Source: Hybos culiciformis (Eukaryota; Arthropoda; Insecta; Diptera; Hybotidae). From it: DNA of 64,000 nucleotides. The DNA lies in NCBI GenBank assembly GCA_964007475.1, contig OZ023275.1:12689829-12753828 (forward strand), written 5' to 3'. A program made the position numbers and the translations under genes. The stretch's first letter is position 1. Every line of letters begins with the position of its first letter. The notes under the pieces were generated by a model, which was not told where the DNA came from, searched no databases, and saw nothing but the letters and a program-made list of their open reading frames with translations. This document shows, piece after piece, positions 1 to 13,404 of the stretch.

Positions 1-3000
1 ATATTTTATTGTGTAAATACACATAATACATAGTAGGAATAATCATTAAATGTTATTGTAAAGTCATTATCATTATTGTACATGCAATTACATAAATATG
101 TATATCTGAAAGATACACTTTAGTTTTAAAGAAAGAATTTTTAATGATGATTTTCAATAAATTTTCAAACTATTCTATCAATTTTACTCTAAATAACAAT
201 ATTTACTATTAAAGTTATATCGTTGAAGATATTGGCGCTTAAATAGTTCAATTATGAGTTTCTTTTTCATTTCTTTGAACTCATTAACATACATTAGATT
301 CAAGTTTGAAAAATTCACTGAAACAACAATGTCGTAAATGTCCTTTTTTATGAACATCGCAACTAAAAGATATAAATATTTCATTATGTTTTTAAGTTCT
401 GTCTCGGCAATGAAATAATAAGGAAAATTTGAAAAGTTTGTATAACCTGAAATATATATCTAGTGCAACGCATTGCATTATTATTAAAAAAAAATATCCG
501 CAAAAATGCAATTATCTATTACAAAGGATAAAAATTACAAACTAAAAATTAAATTTACGAAAAATTCAACAAAAATTACATATTTTCAAATAATTTTTTA
601 TTAAAAATTAATTCTGTAGTTTATTATTATAAAATTATAATATTTAGAAAAATTATAGTAAAGCATAAAAATTGCATTTCTTTATTAGTATATTTTAATA
701 AAAATATAAAATATAAAAAGCATAAAATTATGCTTGAACGATTTGAAGGTTATTTAACCACTTTGGAAAAATATGCGCGCACAATTTTCTGTTTATTTAT
801 TTCTTTTGTTTTTTTTTTTTTTTCGTTTTTTGTTTCGTTCCATTAACATTTTTATTAATGTCTTTTAGCACACAATTGGTGCTGCTAAGGCATCATAAAG
901 AGTTTTTTCTGTTTCTATATTACTTATATATGGAAAATCAAAATATTTTGCATTTTATATGGGGTATTATGCTAAGCCTGTAAGAAAATTATTTTGATGT
1001 AAGTTTCAAAAAAAAAACTATTACATAAGCTTCTTTTATTTTATTATTTTATTTTTTTCACATTGAATGCAAAGCTTGATGATAGTACTTACAATAAATT
1101 TTACCACGTCTTTATGTTCATATTTTATTTCAATAATGTTTTTAGAGCTACAGTAAATTTGTTTTTTTTTTGATTAAATAAAAGATATAGTTATTTTAAT
1201 GAACATTTAGTTAATTGTAACTATACCACGATATTTTTTGGATTATTTATTACATAGTTTTCTTAGAAAAATAAGGACTTATACATAATTTTATTTAATT
1301 TAAATATATTAAACCGTAGATAAGAAGACTTTTTAAAATTTATAATCCAAAAAAATTATTTAACTTCATAACCATAAGCGACTAAAAGTTATGGATCCTT
1401 AAAACAATGTTATCTCTTTGTTGTTTTTGGTAAGAACAAAAAATTACCTATTAATATCTAAATCGGAAATGTTTGGAATCCAAAGTTTTCACAACAATTT
1501 TAAAGTCATAAAAAATTTTATATTTTCAAGTGACGGTTTCATCAACTTCTTATACTCTTCTATGTTCTAACGCTGAATTGAAGTTAATATAAACAAACAC
1601 TCATATTAATTATACATTTTGAATATTACGAACTTTGCCATCCTTTACCTTTGTACCATTTATTGAATTTTTTTTTCCTTCACTCAAGTTTCAAAAAAAA
1701 AAAACCACAAATAAACAAGTTTTCTGAACTTTTATGTAAAAAAAAAAAAAAAAATTTGGAAAGTGAAAAATGCATTTTTTGCAAACTACTTATTTGTGGC
1801 AAAAATAAAAAAATTATAAGAAAAACAAAAACAAATTTAGGTGTAAATTGCATCACAAAGTTTTTATTTCTTTTATATTGACCTAAAAAAAAAATGTTAA
1901 CCACAACTAACTGAAATAAAAAGAAATTAATTAAATCTTATAAACGGATTTTTTTTTTTTATATATTTTTATGAGTTCGTTGCATTTTCTGAAAATTAAA
2001 ATTTGTTAAAAATTAAAATAATGATATTATCTTATTATTATAATTTACTCAGTTTTCGTCCTGCTGAATATAATCCTAATATTTTTTTTACTGAGTCTCA
2101 CTGCTTCAATTGCATCAAAAAATATATGTTCAGACAATAATGTGAATAAACTCAACAGAAGAGAATAACATCAATCCCTGTACATGCATTAATACTCTGA
2201 TTAATATACATAAATTAACACATTTATAAACAAACGTTAAATTCAAGTTACTTGCATAATAATATATGATGGGCAATTGTTTCCACACATGTAATTTGTA
2301 TAAATTAATTAATTGATTTAAAGTACCATAAAAAATATTCAATGTGAGATCTTGAATCGTTATATTATGAAATATTTAATATCAATTTATAGAATTGGCG
2401 GGAATAAAATAAAACAATACTCAACATAAAAGTATTAAAAGTCACAACAATGTAAATATAATTTTTAGTTCACGTGAAAATTCAATCGCATAGAAAACAT
2501 GCAAAAGCATTAAATTAATTAATTGCATTATGTTTTGAAATCTAATACACAGTTTTTTAATTAAATTTACTAGACCATAAAATCAGAGGTTTATAACAGA
2601 CATTCCAAAACAAAAAAAAAACTTAATTAATTTAGAATATTGTATTCCAAGAAAAAAGATACTTATATCTAATATTTTGCTGATTATCATTATATTCTAA
2701 TTTTGCTTGAAATCCGACGGATTTATGTTGTCTTATCACTCAAATAGATATACTTTTTTTTTTAATTTTTAACCATATTTTAATTTACAACCTTTTCGGT
2801 ATAATTATGAATAAATAAAATACATTTGAAACGTTTTTGTGAGTAAATATATTATCGTTCCACTAGGAACGAATAAACATATTTTTACGTTGAAGCAAGT
2901 AATCCTGATATGGGCTCAACAGGCTTCAATTAAATAGTCAGTTATCAACAAAATATTCCAGTATTGTTAAAAATTATAGAAATTTAAAAATAAAGTATGT

Positions 3001-4572
3001 AGGTAAAGATATATAAGTATGTATAGTTTTTATAAGTTTATAATATAGAATAAATTTAGAGCTATTTCAAATAAAAAACAATTTTTTTTGTAGGTCAGTT
3101 TTAGACAACAGCGAGTATGAAAAAAGAAAAAAATTAAATCTTATTAAACTATTAGTTTGATCCATAAATATATAAACAAAAAAAAACTTTTACATAATAA
3201 TAAACTTTCACTAAGAAATTAATTCAAATTATAAAACACTTAATTAACTAATTTTTAAATTTTTGCTCTATGTTCAGCTTATTAAAATTTTATGCAGTAG
3301 ATTATGAATATAATTTTTAAATTTAATATTTTTATTAATTTACACTCTGACTTCGCAAAAAAATACATTAGTTCTTCCCATATAAAAAAAAAGGAAAAAT
3401 TTAGCTGGTATCGGAGAAGCAGCATCTTTGGACCATTTGATTTGATAAAATTGGTTAATTTATAATTTTGACTAAACTGGACTGGACATCAATGAATATT
3501 TTGTTTTCAATATAAAATGCTATTTGAATTTTTTCATTTTTTCAAATTAAGTTATTTACATTTAGTTAATTTAATATTATTTTAATGTATTAGACTTCCT
3601 TTAATAATTTAATATCCAGGATCAGAGTCCAATTATTTATACGTCTTCATTTCACTGCTTTAAGTTTGAAACATTAACTTATTACCGAGCTATTCTCAAA
3701 ATTTATTTATAAGGAAAGGAATTTAAAAAAAATTTTTGAATGAAATAAATGTAATAATCTCCAGCCTATAACGTCCGGAAGAAATAATAAGACGAAATAA
3801 ATTTGTGTACAAATTCATTACTAAATACCAATAACTTAAAAAAAAAAAATTTTTTGACGGTGTGACGACTTAATTCATATCATATTCAATGTCTTAATAG
3901 CATATATCCACCTCAGTCCATCTATTTAAATCTCAAAAAAAAAAAACCTAAACAACATTTGAAACCAAAATGATCTTATCCAAAAAAAAAAAATATATAT
4001 TTTAATCAATCTCACATTCACATAATATATTTGTGTAATTTACGTATAAAAAAAGTTTATTATTATTATTATGCCTTTTTTCAGCTTACAATTGAAGATA
4101 AAAATTAAGGAAATTAATAAATTTTAACTTAAATTCAAATATAGTTAAGGAGAATAAAATCGGTATAAGTAATAACTTTCATTTTTATTGCAATATGGTT
4201 AAAATTAAATTATATATAATTTAAGAAAAAATAAATTTTATTCTTTTCATGTGTTAAAATATGAACTTATGGAAAAAAAAAAATTTAAAATAGTCAAATT
4301 GGCGTCAAAGCAGGAAATAATTTATTCCTTGATTGAATCATTTCGAAACGAATAAGAAAATATTTTTTCTTAATTTTTTTTTTACATTAAGTTAAATAAG
4401 CTCTTTGCTTGAGATTTGTGAATCAAGCCGTCATAAAGCCATCAAATTGTGGAAAATATAAATATTAGAGTGATGTTAATTTTTCGTATCTTCAGTTATT
4501 ATGTTACATTTTGTTGTTTAATTCAGACGTCGATGATTATATTGCAAGCCTTTTTTGAAACTTTCGCTTGCC
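1..4572. other. A+T-rich non-coding DNA, left edge
   Basis: No convincing gene is seen here. Open frames are short, rich in Lys/Asn/Ile/Phe and end in poly(A)/poly(T) runs, as expected by chance in such A+T-rich DNA. Many homopolymer tracts are present. By position this is probably part of flotillin-2 intron 1 on the - strand. No flotillin-2 exon was recognised in it. Confidence 0.6.
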
Positions 4573-4913
4573 TAGACCAACTTATCAAATCAATTATTTA
4601 ATCGATTTAATTGTTAATTCAGTAAGTTTGACGAATATAAATTGTAAACTTTTGAATTCGAATGAATGTAAATCTGCCTTGAAGAAGTTTATAAAAAAAA
4701 TTAATAAATATATAGCAGTTAAGTTTCACATAATCTTTTCTACCAAAATAGACCAACTTATCAAATCAATTATTTAATCGATTTAATTGTTAATTCAGTA
4801 AGTTTGACGAATAACTTTTGAATTCGAATGAATGTAAATCTGCCTTGAAGAAGTTTATAAAAAAATTAATAAATATATAGCAGTTAAGTTTCACATAATC
4901 TTTTCTACCAAAA
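4573..4913. repeat. Tandem duplication, 176-bp unit, two copies
   Basis: A 176-bp unit (4573-4748) is followed directly by a second copy (4749-4913). The copies are almost identical. The second lacks about 10 bp after GACGAATA and one A of an A-run, giving 165 bp. Near-identity implies a recent local duplication. A short open frame at 4568-4777 crosses the junction and is not a credible gene. Confidence 0.93.
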
Positions 4914-7900
4914 TAATACATAACTTTCAATCGTATACACATATTAAAAATATATGCACTGAAATTACACCAACTGTAGCTCTGTATAGATATATTTTAT
5001 TTTAGAAACTTCAAGAGTTGAAGTAATTTTCACTTTTTGGTATCAGTTGTCTAGTGACTATAATTAATTTTTAGAACAATGGATTTATGAGTAAATCATT
5101 ATCAATATAAATAACTATTTTTTCTTAAGACGACTTTGGTATTTATCGAGGTATTTATATGTCCTGTGATCATAAAAATATATATTTAGAGTGCATTAAA
5201 ATTGAATTAATATAACATATAGAAATATGGATAGATAAAATAAAAATTTTCAATCTAAAGTGCAACAATATAAATAAAAAGATTAGTGCCTCGATCAAAA
5301 AGTATTTATTTATTTAAGCTGAATTTTTTATTTTTTTTTTTATTAAAGTCAAGTTATTTCTGTTATAAAACCATTGAAGATTTTTACTTTTTTTGTGAAT
5401 AGGAAACATGATAAAGGAAAATATGAAAATATGCTTTTCATTTTATAAATAGAAAATTAACATGATTTTATAATTTTTGTTACACTCAATTGAATCTGAT
5501 TGCTTTAACTTTTTGTCATATTTTAATAAAAAAAAAAAAAATAGCAACTAAGTATACAAGTATACGAGTACAAAAAAATAATTTTCACAAAATAAATATT
5601 TATAAATATGTTTTTTTTTGTTTATTGCGAATAGTGCAATTTTTAATTCTCACAAAAATAAATTACATAATAAAAAATTGTATATAGTTTTAATAATGCG
5701 AATGACAAAAATTTAAAAATCATTAAAATAGTTTATAAATTATAGAATGCCGCATATTAAAAAAAAAAAATTTAGCTAATAGCTCAAAACATAACATAAC
5801 TTATAAGTTTTAAATATAAACGATTGTCGGTACCTAAAACAAATTTCAAATTCTGAAATTAAAAATATAGTTTTATTTTAATTTTTACATTTCTTGAAAC
5901 AAATTGCTATTGATGATCAGAAAATCGATATACTATGATATATGAAGTATATATTTTGAATTTCGGCTCCGGGGTTCAAAGAAAACCTTATTTATATTTA
6001 ATTTTATAAACTTGTATGTAATTTCCATCTCAATATCATCTGTATCCGCATATAATAATTCGTATCAAGTTATATATCGATAACAGTCTGAAAAGAGTTT
6101 TGAACAAAATTAACCACATAAATTCATATCTGGCAGCACAGCGCATTATTAACATAGTATTAAAAAAAAAATTTAACATTTTCGAATAAATAATTTTTTT
6201 TGCATATCTGTCGGCATAGAGTTTGAATTAAAAAAAATAAAATTACAAAATAAGCGATTACATAAAAAGCTTTTGATTATATTTAAACTTTATACAAGCT
6301 GATATTACAGATTAAATAAACATGAATGTTATTATTATTAAACAACGTATCTATTAAATTCGAAACATGAAGTTGTAAAAATTTTCTCTTAAATCTTAAC
6401 GTTTAATTTTTTCGAAATTACTAAACATATTATTTTTTTCAACAAATACAAATAAGTTTTAAAACTTGATATTTTTTATGTAAAGTTATTTGTTTTTGGG
6501 TCAAATAAATTCACGTGAGATACATCAGCTTTTAAATGAATGCGCTTATAAAGTTCAATTACATTATATTGTAAAGGTGAATTATATAAATTTTGTTTTT
6601 CAAAATAAAGTTCAGGAAGGTTAAAAAAAATATTTTTTTTTTACCGGCTTCTTAGTTAACGCTTAATCATTGTAAATATTTGAGGGTCAACGGTATACAA
6701 TAAAATAAGAAGAAAAAAAATTTGTAAATTTACATTTTTATTGATTTATTTTGTTTACAATAATATAAAACTGATGATAATTTTTGTTTTGAATCGTTGA
6801 AATTTCTGCGCAATGACCATTTTCTTTAAGCACACTGCGATTGTAAATAGTGCTAAATCTTGATGTATTAAAATTGAGTATCTATAATAATCTATATAAT
6901 GAATATGCATTGAGACTCTACACTTGCTACTACTGATCAGATTACTTAATTTAGACTGATTTTATTTTTATTTTTTTTTTGAACTTTCAAATCTTCGAAT
7001 TCTCGTATAATTATATTTTAACTTTTACATTCACAAACATTATATTTCATTAAAAATCGAATTCAAATATTTCAGTCAAATATCAAGTGTGTAAAAATAA
7101 AAAAGTTTATGGCTTATTTTTGTTGAAGTCTTTTGTTTTTAGTACTAAACTAGATTGAAATTGTTCGTGTTCGAATCTATTAAGTAAATCATAAAGTGGA
7201 AGGGAATGAATTAGAATAGCATTTTTTTATTAATAGAAAATTTTATTTTTTCATTCGCTTATTTTAGATTTAAGTAATTATAATCATAAAGGAAACCATA
7301 TTTTAAGAATAGAGTTTCTATCCAATAGTTTAGAATTTTAGATATTCTAAATTTTAATTTTTTGTTAAAGTTGAGTTAGAAACTCAAAAAATTTACCATA
7401 ATAGTTTCGACTTATGCGCAAAAAATCAAGGAAATCATTACGTATCGAAATTTGAACAAGTTTTAATATTAAAATTTAAACCAATATTTTAGCATTTAAA
7501 AATTGTTATTTTTTACCAAAAATATATCGAAAATAATATCAAGGTAATTTTTTTTTTATTAAAAATCTTTATATATATATGCACGATGATTAATTTAATT
7601 TTTAAATTGATAAATTTGATCGAAAATGGTCAACAACTAAGTTATAAATCTTAAGTAGAATATATTAGTATTTATATGTTATAAGCGTAAATTGGTACAA
7701 AAAAACTACCTCGTTTTAAATGAGTTCCAAAAGTATTGGGGAAACAAATTTTCCAGAACCAAAGTTGTTACGCCGCTCTATTAACACGGTTTGACAAGTT
7801 AATGGAAAAATCAAATAAAGTGCTTACTGCTGGTACAAAAAAAATCACAGACTACGTGGTTAGACTAAGCATAAAAAAAAACTAATTCATTTGAAAAATA

Positions 7901-10900
7901 TAATTTATGTATATTTTTGATTTAATTGTGCTAGCTTCAATTTTAGAATCAAGAATAATTAATCAAGCAAGTATATATATACAATATTATATCTATTCTG
8001 TTTTGAAAAATTAAAAACAAATATGAAAACAAAAATTTGGATAATACAATTAAAGCTTTTTTACTTAATAGTTCTACATATGTGTATATATTTTGATGAC
8101 TGGGTATATAATTTTTAATAGACATTATTATGGTGTAATTTAATTTAATTTTTTTTTTTCTAAATAATGTTTTTTTAACCATAACAATTATTATTTTAAA
8201 AGAGGTTTAATAATTGGGTCATTGCAATACGGAAAAATATGCCAAAAACTAAATTTGTGAATGTATCAAGCAATAAAAAAAACATATTTTTTTATTATCT
8301 ATCGCATGTTAAATAATCATAATTGGTTTAATATGATTAATTTTAGGTTAAATCTGGGTAATATTATTTGGAATTACTGTTTTTGATGCCAATAAATTTA
8401 TAATAATAAAATACACCTTAATAAAATTTTAGATATTTTTTATATTGGTAATAATCATTATGTTTATGTATATATATATATATTTGTAATTATTTTGCAG
8501 ACATTTTGTTGATCATTTTTTATGAATAAGATTATATTGAGTGGTACTATTTACTGTTAACTTGAGCTTAACATTGAAATAACATTTTATTGCAAATTTA
8601 CAATAACAACAATAACTTATTAAGTAAACGACATATGGATTGATTAATGATAAAAATATAATAATACTTAATTAAGCATACATTTTGACAGAGCCTAACG
8701 TTTATTTTGTTTTATGTTTGGTTTTTTTTTATTCGTTGTTGTTAATAGTTCGGTCAAGGATTTGCAATAAAAAATTATATAAATTTCCATGAAGTTAAGT
8801 CCAACACGCGTTTATAAAATACAATAAATTTCTTTAACCTTGACTTTCAATTTTTTTTTATTATAACTAAATAAAAATAATCGGGAAAAAAATTTGAATT
8901 TGAATATAATCTTGAATAAAAAAAAAAAAATTGATGAAAAACTACAGAGTGAAAGAAATGTTTTTAATGTACGAAAAATATTGTACATACTTGATAATTT
9001 TGTTAAATCAAATTAAGAGTGAAATTAAGTTATACTAGATCTTACTTGTCAGCTATTAATGAATCTTTTTTTGAAATGATTTAAAAAAATTAAGAATGAT
9101 TTCAATGCAATTATGAAATTGTAAAACTTGAAAAACAAACATAAATAAATTTCTCCTCTCCAAAAATTTAATTAGTTACAATAACATTTATTCAAATAAC
9201 TTCCTCTTTCTCTTTTGCATCTCATTAATAGAATTTATAATATTCAAAAGATTAACCATGAAAAATAATTAAATTTTGTTACAAAAAATAAAAACAACAA
9301 ATTGGATAATATATATTCTTCACATCATATGAAATAATGATCAAAATAAATATTTTGGTCAAATTATCGGATAAACATTCAAGGTCAATGTCAATATGGT
9401 TTTTTTTGTTTGGTTTCTTGCGATGAAATAAAAAGAAGTTACGAAATTACATTTCAACGGTTAGGCTATTAAGACAGTAAATATTGTTTTAAAATTGAAA
9501 ATTTATGTAAGTTGATTGGAAAAATAAAAATAAAAAAAATAAAAGGTGCTGATTCGATTAGGTGTATATTTATAATTATTTTGATAACAAAAATGAACTA
9601 ATATATATGATAATTTAAATAAAAGCATTACCTCAATACAATTTGTTAACATTTTACTTACAAATGTTCTTCAAGGAATAATATTAAAAGAAAGCCGATT
9701 TTGCTTCTACACTTCATAGCTTCTTGAAAGCACTGTACATAAGCATGGTTAAATTTTTTTTTAACAGCGACAAATTGAGTCTAATTGAAATACACTGTTT
9801 GGTAACTACTATGTTGTTAATAGACATATCCTTTAGACTTTTATTTTCATTTATTTACACACATTATTTTATGTTTTTTTGTAAACTAATGAAGGTTTTC
9901 GGAAGAGGAAATTTGTCTCAATCAAATTTTTTTAAATAAATATACGTCATTTGTTAATGAATTTCAATTTCCTAAATTATGAAAAAATTTGTCTTTTCCA
10001 TTTGTCGTATTTTTATCGAAAATAAATATTTAAAGAAAAAAAAAAGAATGAATTTATTATTTTAAGATCAAAATGTAAAAACAAACTGAAAATACCAATT
10101 TTTAGTTTTAGTTTTTGATTGCATTTTTTTTTTTTTTATTTAAATTCAAAATTCCCACTTAATTATAATATTTAAGTTTACGTAATTTGCAAAAAGGGTA
10201 GGATTAAACTATAATTTTATAATATTCTTAAAAATTGGATTGTGAATATATTTTAATTGTTTAACTTATTTTTTTAATATATTTAAGGAATCTGCTGAAA
10301 AAAATTTTGAATTAGAGAAATATTTTAAATATTTTAAACTTTGTGTGTGTATAAAAGTTATGAATTATGAGCTTAAACTAACCTGTTGGTATAACTCGTT
10401 GTAAAAATTAATTAATTTAGTACTAACATTGTTTTAAACTGCACCACCTCGCTTTGTATTTATAGCGGCTTTATTTATTTGTTACATTTAAAAAGCCTTA
10501 CCAAAAATTAATACCAAAAATTCTTCAAATAATATTCCTTTTTCTTCTAAATTGATTAATTTATTTTAAATCAATGATGTAGCGCATGTATTAATTTTGC
10601 CTTACAATAGGTCAAACATATTTAAAATTATTATAATGTTAAATTCTTATAATTGTACCTTTATGTTGAAATTGATTGTAAAAAGTTTTCAACGTACCTG
10701 TAAATAAAAATTACAAACATTAATTAATTAGTAAGCATTATGTATAATATTATATTAAACTGATTTTTGACAATTTTGAAATACTGAAAAAATTTAATAA
10801 ATAATCATTAGTTTTGCTTTACCAAAATTTAGTCTGATCGTTGTTTATTCTAGCATCACAGTCATACTAAACTGTTTTTACAATACAAATATTTACAATT

Positions 10901-11066
10901 ACTTTAGAATTGAACTGCTAATATTAGAAGATGTAAAACTTTTCATAAATCTTTAGTAAAGCCACGAAAAATTTTCTTTAGAAGAAAAACAGATAATAAT
11001 GTTTAAGGTCTCTATTTTTTCTGTTTAACAAACATTCATGCATATTTTTTTTTTTTTTTTTTTCAG
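4914..11066. other. A+T-rich non-coding DNA upstream of GMC gene 1
   Basis: About 6 kb without a supportable gene. It holds poly(A)/poly(T) runs and a short (TA)n near 8470-8482. The 7730-7870 stretch is slightly less A+T-rich but has no coding frame. Regulatory DNA for the first GMC gene may lie near the right end, where a long T-tract leads into a splice acceptor at 11066. Confidence 0.6.
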
Positions 11067-11395
11067 ATTTCGACTACTTTCATCAAAAACGAGGAAAAAC
11101 ATTGAAGAAGTGTTGTAGTATTGTCCAAGGTGCTGATATTTTCTTTAACCAGTGATGTGCATTTGTTCCAATACAATGTACATTCGGAGATACCAAAAAC
11201 GAAATTTAAAACGAATAAGAAATAAAAAAGTAAGACAAAAAACAAAACTTTCAAAACATCAAAACAGAAGTCAAATCACATTTATCGCCATTCTTTGAGG
11301 AATCATTGCACATTTAGTGAAAAATTCTATTATATGAATATTTCAATTATTTACAAGCAAGGTTTCAATAAATTCATATAAAAATAATAACAAAT
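11067..11395 (+). other. Probable 5' UTR exon start for GMC gene 1
   Basis: About 20 consecutive T residues run into CAG at 11064-11066, a strong 3' splice-site pattern, 329 bases before the gene 1 ATG. No intron interrupts the stretch between them, so it is best read as the untranslated part of the coding exon, joined to an upstream non-coding exon that was not located. The splice-site pattern is seen directly. Its use is inferred and would need transcript data. Confidence 0.45.
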
Positions 11396-13288
11396 ATGGT
11401 ATTAAATTTCCTATTGATATCAACTGTGATAAAATCAACTTTTGGTGTGGTCGCAACTGGGCTGTGGATAATACCATTGCTTTTAGCTGCAATTACATTT
11501 TATAGATACGACCGCTTGGATCCCGAATCAAGGCCAATTGATCGAAACAAATTTTATACAGAATACGATTTTATTGTAATTGGAGCTGGATCAGCTGGTT
11601 CAGTTGTTGCAAATCGTTTGACCGAAATTCCAAATTGGAATGTACTGATTTTAGAGGCAGGTCCGGATGAAAATGAAATATCGGATGTCCCATCCTTAGC
11701 GGCTTATTTACAATTAAGTAAATTAGATTGGCAATATAAAACTGAACCATCAAGGAAAGCTTGCTTGGGGATGAAAAACAATCGTTGTAATTGGCCTCGT
11801 GGAAAGGTTTTAGGTGGTTCCAGTGTATTGAATTATATGTTGTACGTTCGCGGCAATCGATTAGATTACGACCACTGGGAATCTATGGGTAATCCAGGTT
11901 GGAGCTATAACGATGTGTTACCATATTTTATTAAATCAGAAGATAATAGAAATCCATATTTGTCTAAGTCGAAATACCATGGCCGAGGTGGCTTACTGAC
12001 TGTTCAAGAATCTCCTTGGCATACGCCTATGGTGGCTGCATTTGTAGAAGCTGGATCTGAATTCGGATATGAGAATCGGGATATAAACGGAGAATCACAG
12101 ACAGGATTTATGATAGCTCAAGGGACAATAAGACGTGGCAGTCGTTGTAGTACTGCCAAAGCTTTTCTACGCCCAATTCGATTACGTCAAAATCTTCATA
12201 CATCATTAAATTCACATGTTACAAAAATTGTTTTGGAGCCCGAAACAATGCGCGCTATAGCAGTAGAATTCATAAAAAATGGGAAAATATTTCGTATAAG
12301 AGCCAAAAAAGAAATTATTTTATCAGCAGGAGCTATTAATTCAGCCCAAATCTTAATGTTGTCAGGGATTGGACATCGTGAGCATTTGGAAGAGAAAGGG
12401 ATCTTGGTATTCAAAGATCTGCCAGTGGGTGATAACCTTCAAGATCACGTAGGAGTTGGTGGTTTCACATTTCTAGTCGACAAGCCAGTTACAATTGTTC
12501 AAGATCGTTTTAATCCCACCGCTATTACGCTGCAATATGTTTTAAGAGAGAGAGGCCCAATGACAAGTTTAGGAGGTGTTGAAGGATTAGGTTTTGTTCA
12601 TACAATTTATTCAAATGAGACTGTTGATTGGCCCGACATACAATTTCATATGGCTCCAGCCTCAATAAATTCAGACAATGGTGCACGTGTTAAAAAAGTT
12701 CTTGGTCTTAAAGAATCTTTATATCGAGATGTTTTCAAACCCATAGCAAACAAAGACAGCTGGACAATAATGCCACTATTATTAAGACCCAGGTCAAAGG
12801 GTTGGGTACGATTGAAGTCAAGTAACCCGCTTCACTACCCATTGATGGAAGCTAATTATTTCGATGATCCATTTGATGTGAAAACTATTGTGGAAGGTAT
12901 TAAAATAGCACTAAAAATATCAGAGGCAAAAGTTTTCAAACAATTTGGATCCAGATTGTATAGGAAGCCGTTACCGAATTGCAAGCAGTACAAATATGAA
13001 TCAGACGACTATTTAGAATGTCATGCTCGCACTATTTCAATGACAATATATCATCAATGTGGTACAGCAAAAATGGGTCCAGCATGGGATTCGGAAGCAG
13101 TTGTTGATCCACGACTCAGAGTATATGGAGTTCGAGGCTTACGCGTTATAGACGCTAGTATTATGCCAACAATCACTAGTGGTAATACCAATGCACCAGT
13201 AATTATGATAGGAGAAAAAGGTTCAGATTTAATTAAGGACGACTGGCTTACAAATCCGGCATATAAAAACGCGGATGCCTTATATTAA
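11396..13288 (+). CDS. GMC oxidoreductase 1 (630 aa, His-Asn type)
   Basis: FAD-dependent GMC-family dehydrogenase or oxidase, intronless over its coding region. The N terminus has a hydrophobic stretch (about residues 17-35), either signal peptide or membrane anchor. The ADP-binding fold follows as [12 protein letters not shown] (57-68) with LILEAG downstream, then the first GMC signature around [20 protein letters not shown]. The second signature region reads [15 protein letters not shown], with Ala where the PROSITE pattern has Pro or Ser. The C terminus has YHQCGT (His553) and SGNTNAP (Asn597), which align with the catalytic pair His516/His559 of Aspergillus glucose oxidase, so this is a His-Asn enzyme like choline oxidase. 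The length of 630 aa is normal for insect GMC proteins. It closely resembles the most conserved member of the Drosophila flotillin-2 GMC cluster, as judged from memory. The substrate is unknown. The ATG is preceded by AAAT-rich sequence, and an acceptor lies at 11066. Confidence 0.95.
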   Translation: MVLNFLLISTVIKSTFGVVATGLWIIPLLLAAITFYRYDRLDPESRPIDRNKFYTEYDFIVIGAGSAGSVVANRLTEIPNWNVLILEAGPDENEISDVPSLAAYLQLSKLDWQYKTEPSRKACLGMKNNRCNWPRGKVLGGSSVLNYMLYVRGNRLDYDHWESMGNPGWSYNDVLPYFIKSEDNRNPYLSKSKYHGRGGLLTVQESPWHTPMVAAFVEAGSEFGYENRDINGESQTGFMIAQGTIRRGSRCSTAKAFLRPIRLRQNLHTSLNSHVTKIVLEPETMRAIAVEFIKNGKIFRIRAKKEIILSAGAINSAQILMLSGIGHREHLEEKGILVFKDLPVGDNLQDHVGVGGFTFLVDKPVTIVQDRFNPTAITLQYVLRERGPMTSLGGVEGLGFVHTIYSNETVDWPDIQFHMAPASINSDNGARVKKVLGLKESLYRDVFKPIANKDSWTIMPLLLRPRSKGWVRLKSSNPLHYPLMEANYFDDPFDVKTIVEGIKIALKISEAKVFKQFGSRLYRKPLPNCKQYKYESDDYLECHARTISMTIYHQCGTAKMGPAWDSEAVVDPRLRVYGVRGLRVIDASIMPTITSGNTNAPVIMIGEKGSDLIKDDWLTNPAYKNADALY

Positions 13289-13332
13289 ATCAATACATTA
13301 ATTAAGTTTCATTTGAAATTAAAAATTGTGTT

Positions 13333-13404
13333 TAATTTTTAGTCATAACAAATTGTATACTTCAAAATTAATTTTTAGTCATAACAAATTGTATACTTCA
13401 AAAT
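13333..13404. repeat. 36-bp tandem duplication downstream of gene 1
   Basis: Two identical 36-bp units, 13333-13368 and 13369-13404, sit about 45 bases after the gene 1 stop codon, so probably within its 3' UTR. The exact identity suggests a recent slippage or duplication event. Confidence 0.93.

Noticed and set aside
10688..10710. - strand CAG|GTACGT abutting splice motif
   Set aside because: The pyrimidine tract is interrupted by purines and the donor is non-optimal. Several CAGGTA words are expected by chance in this much sequence.
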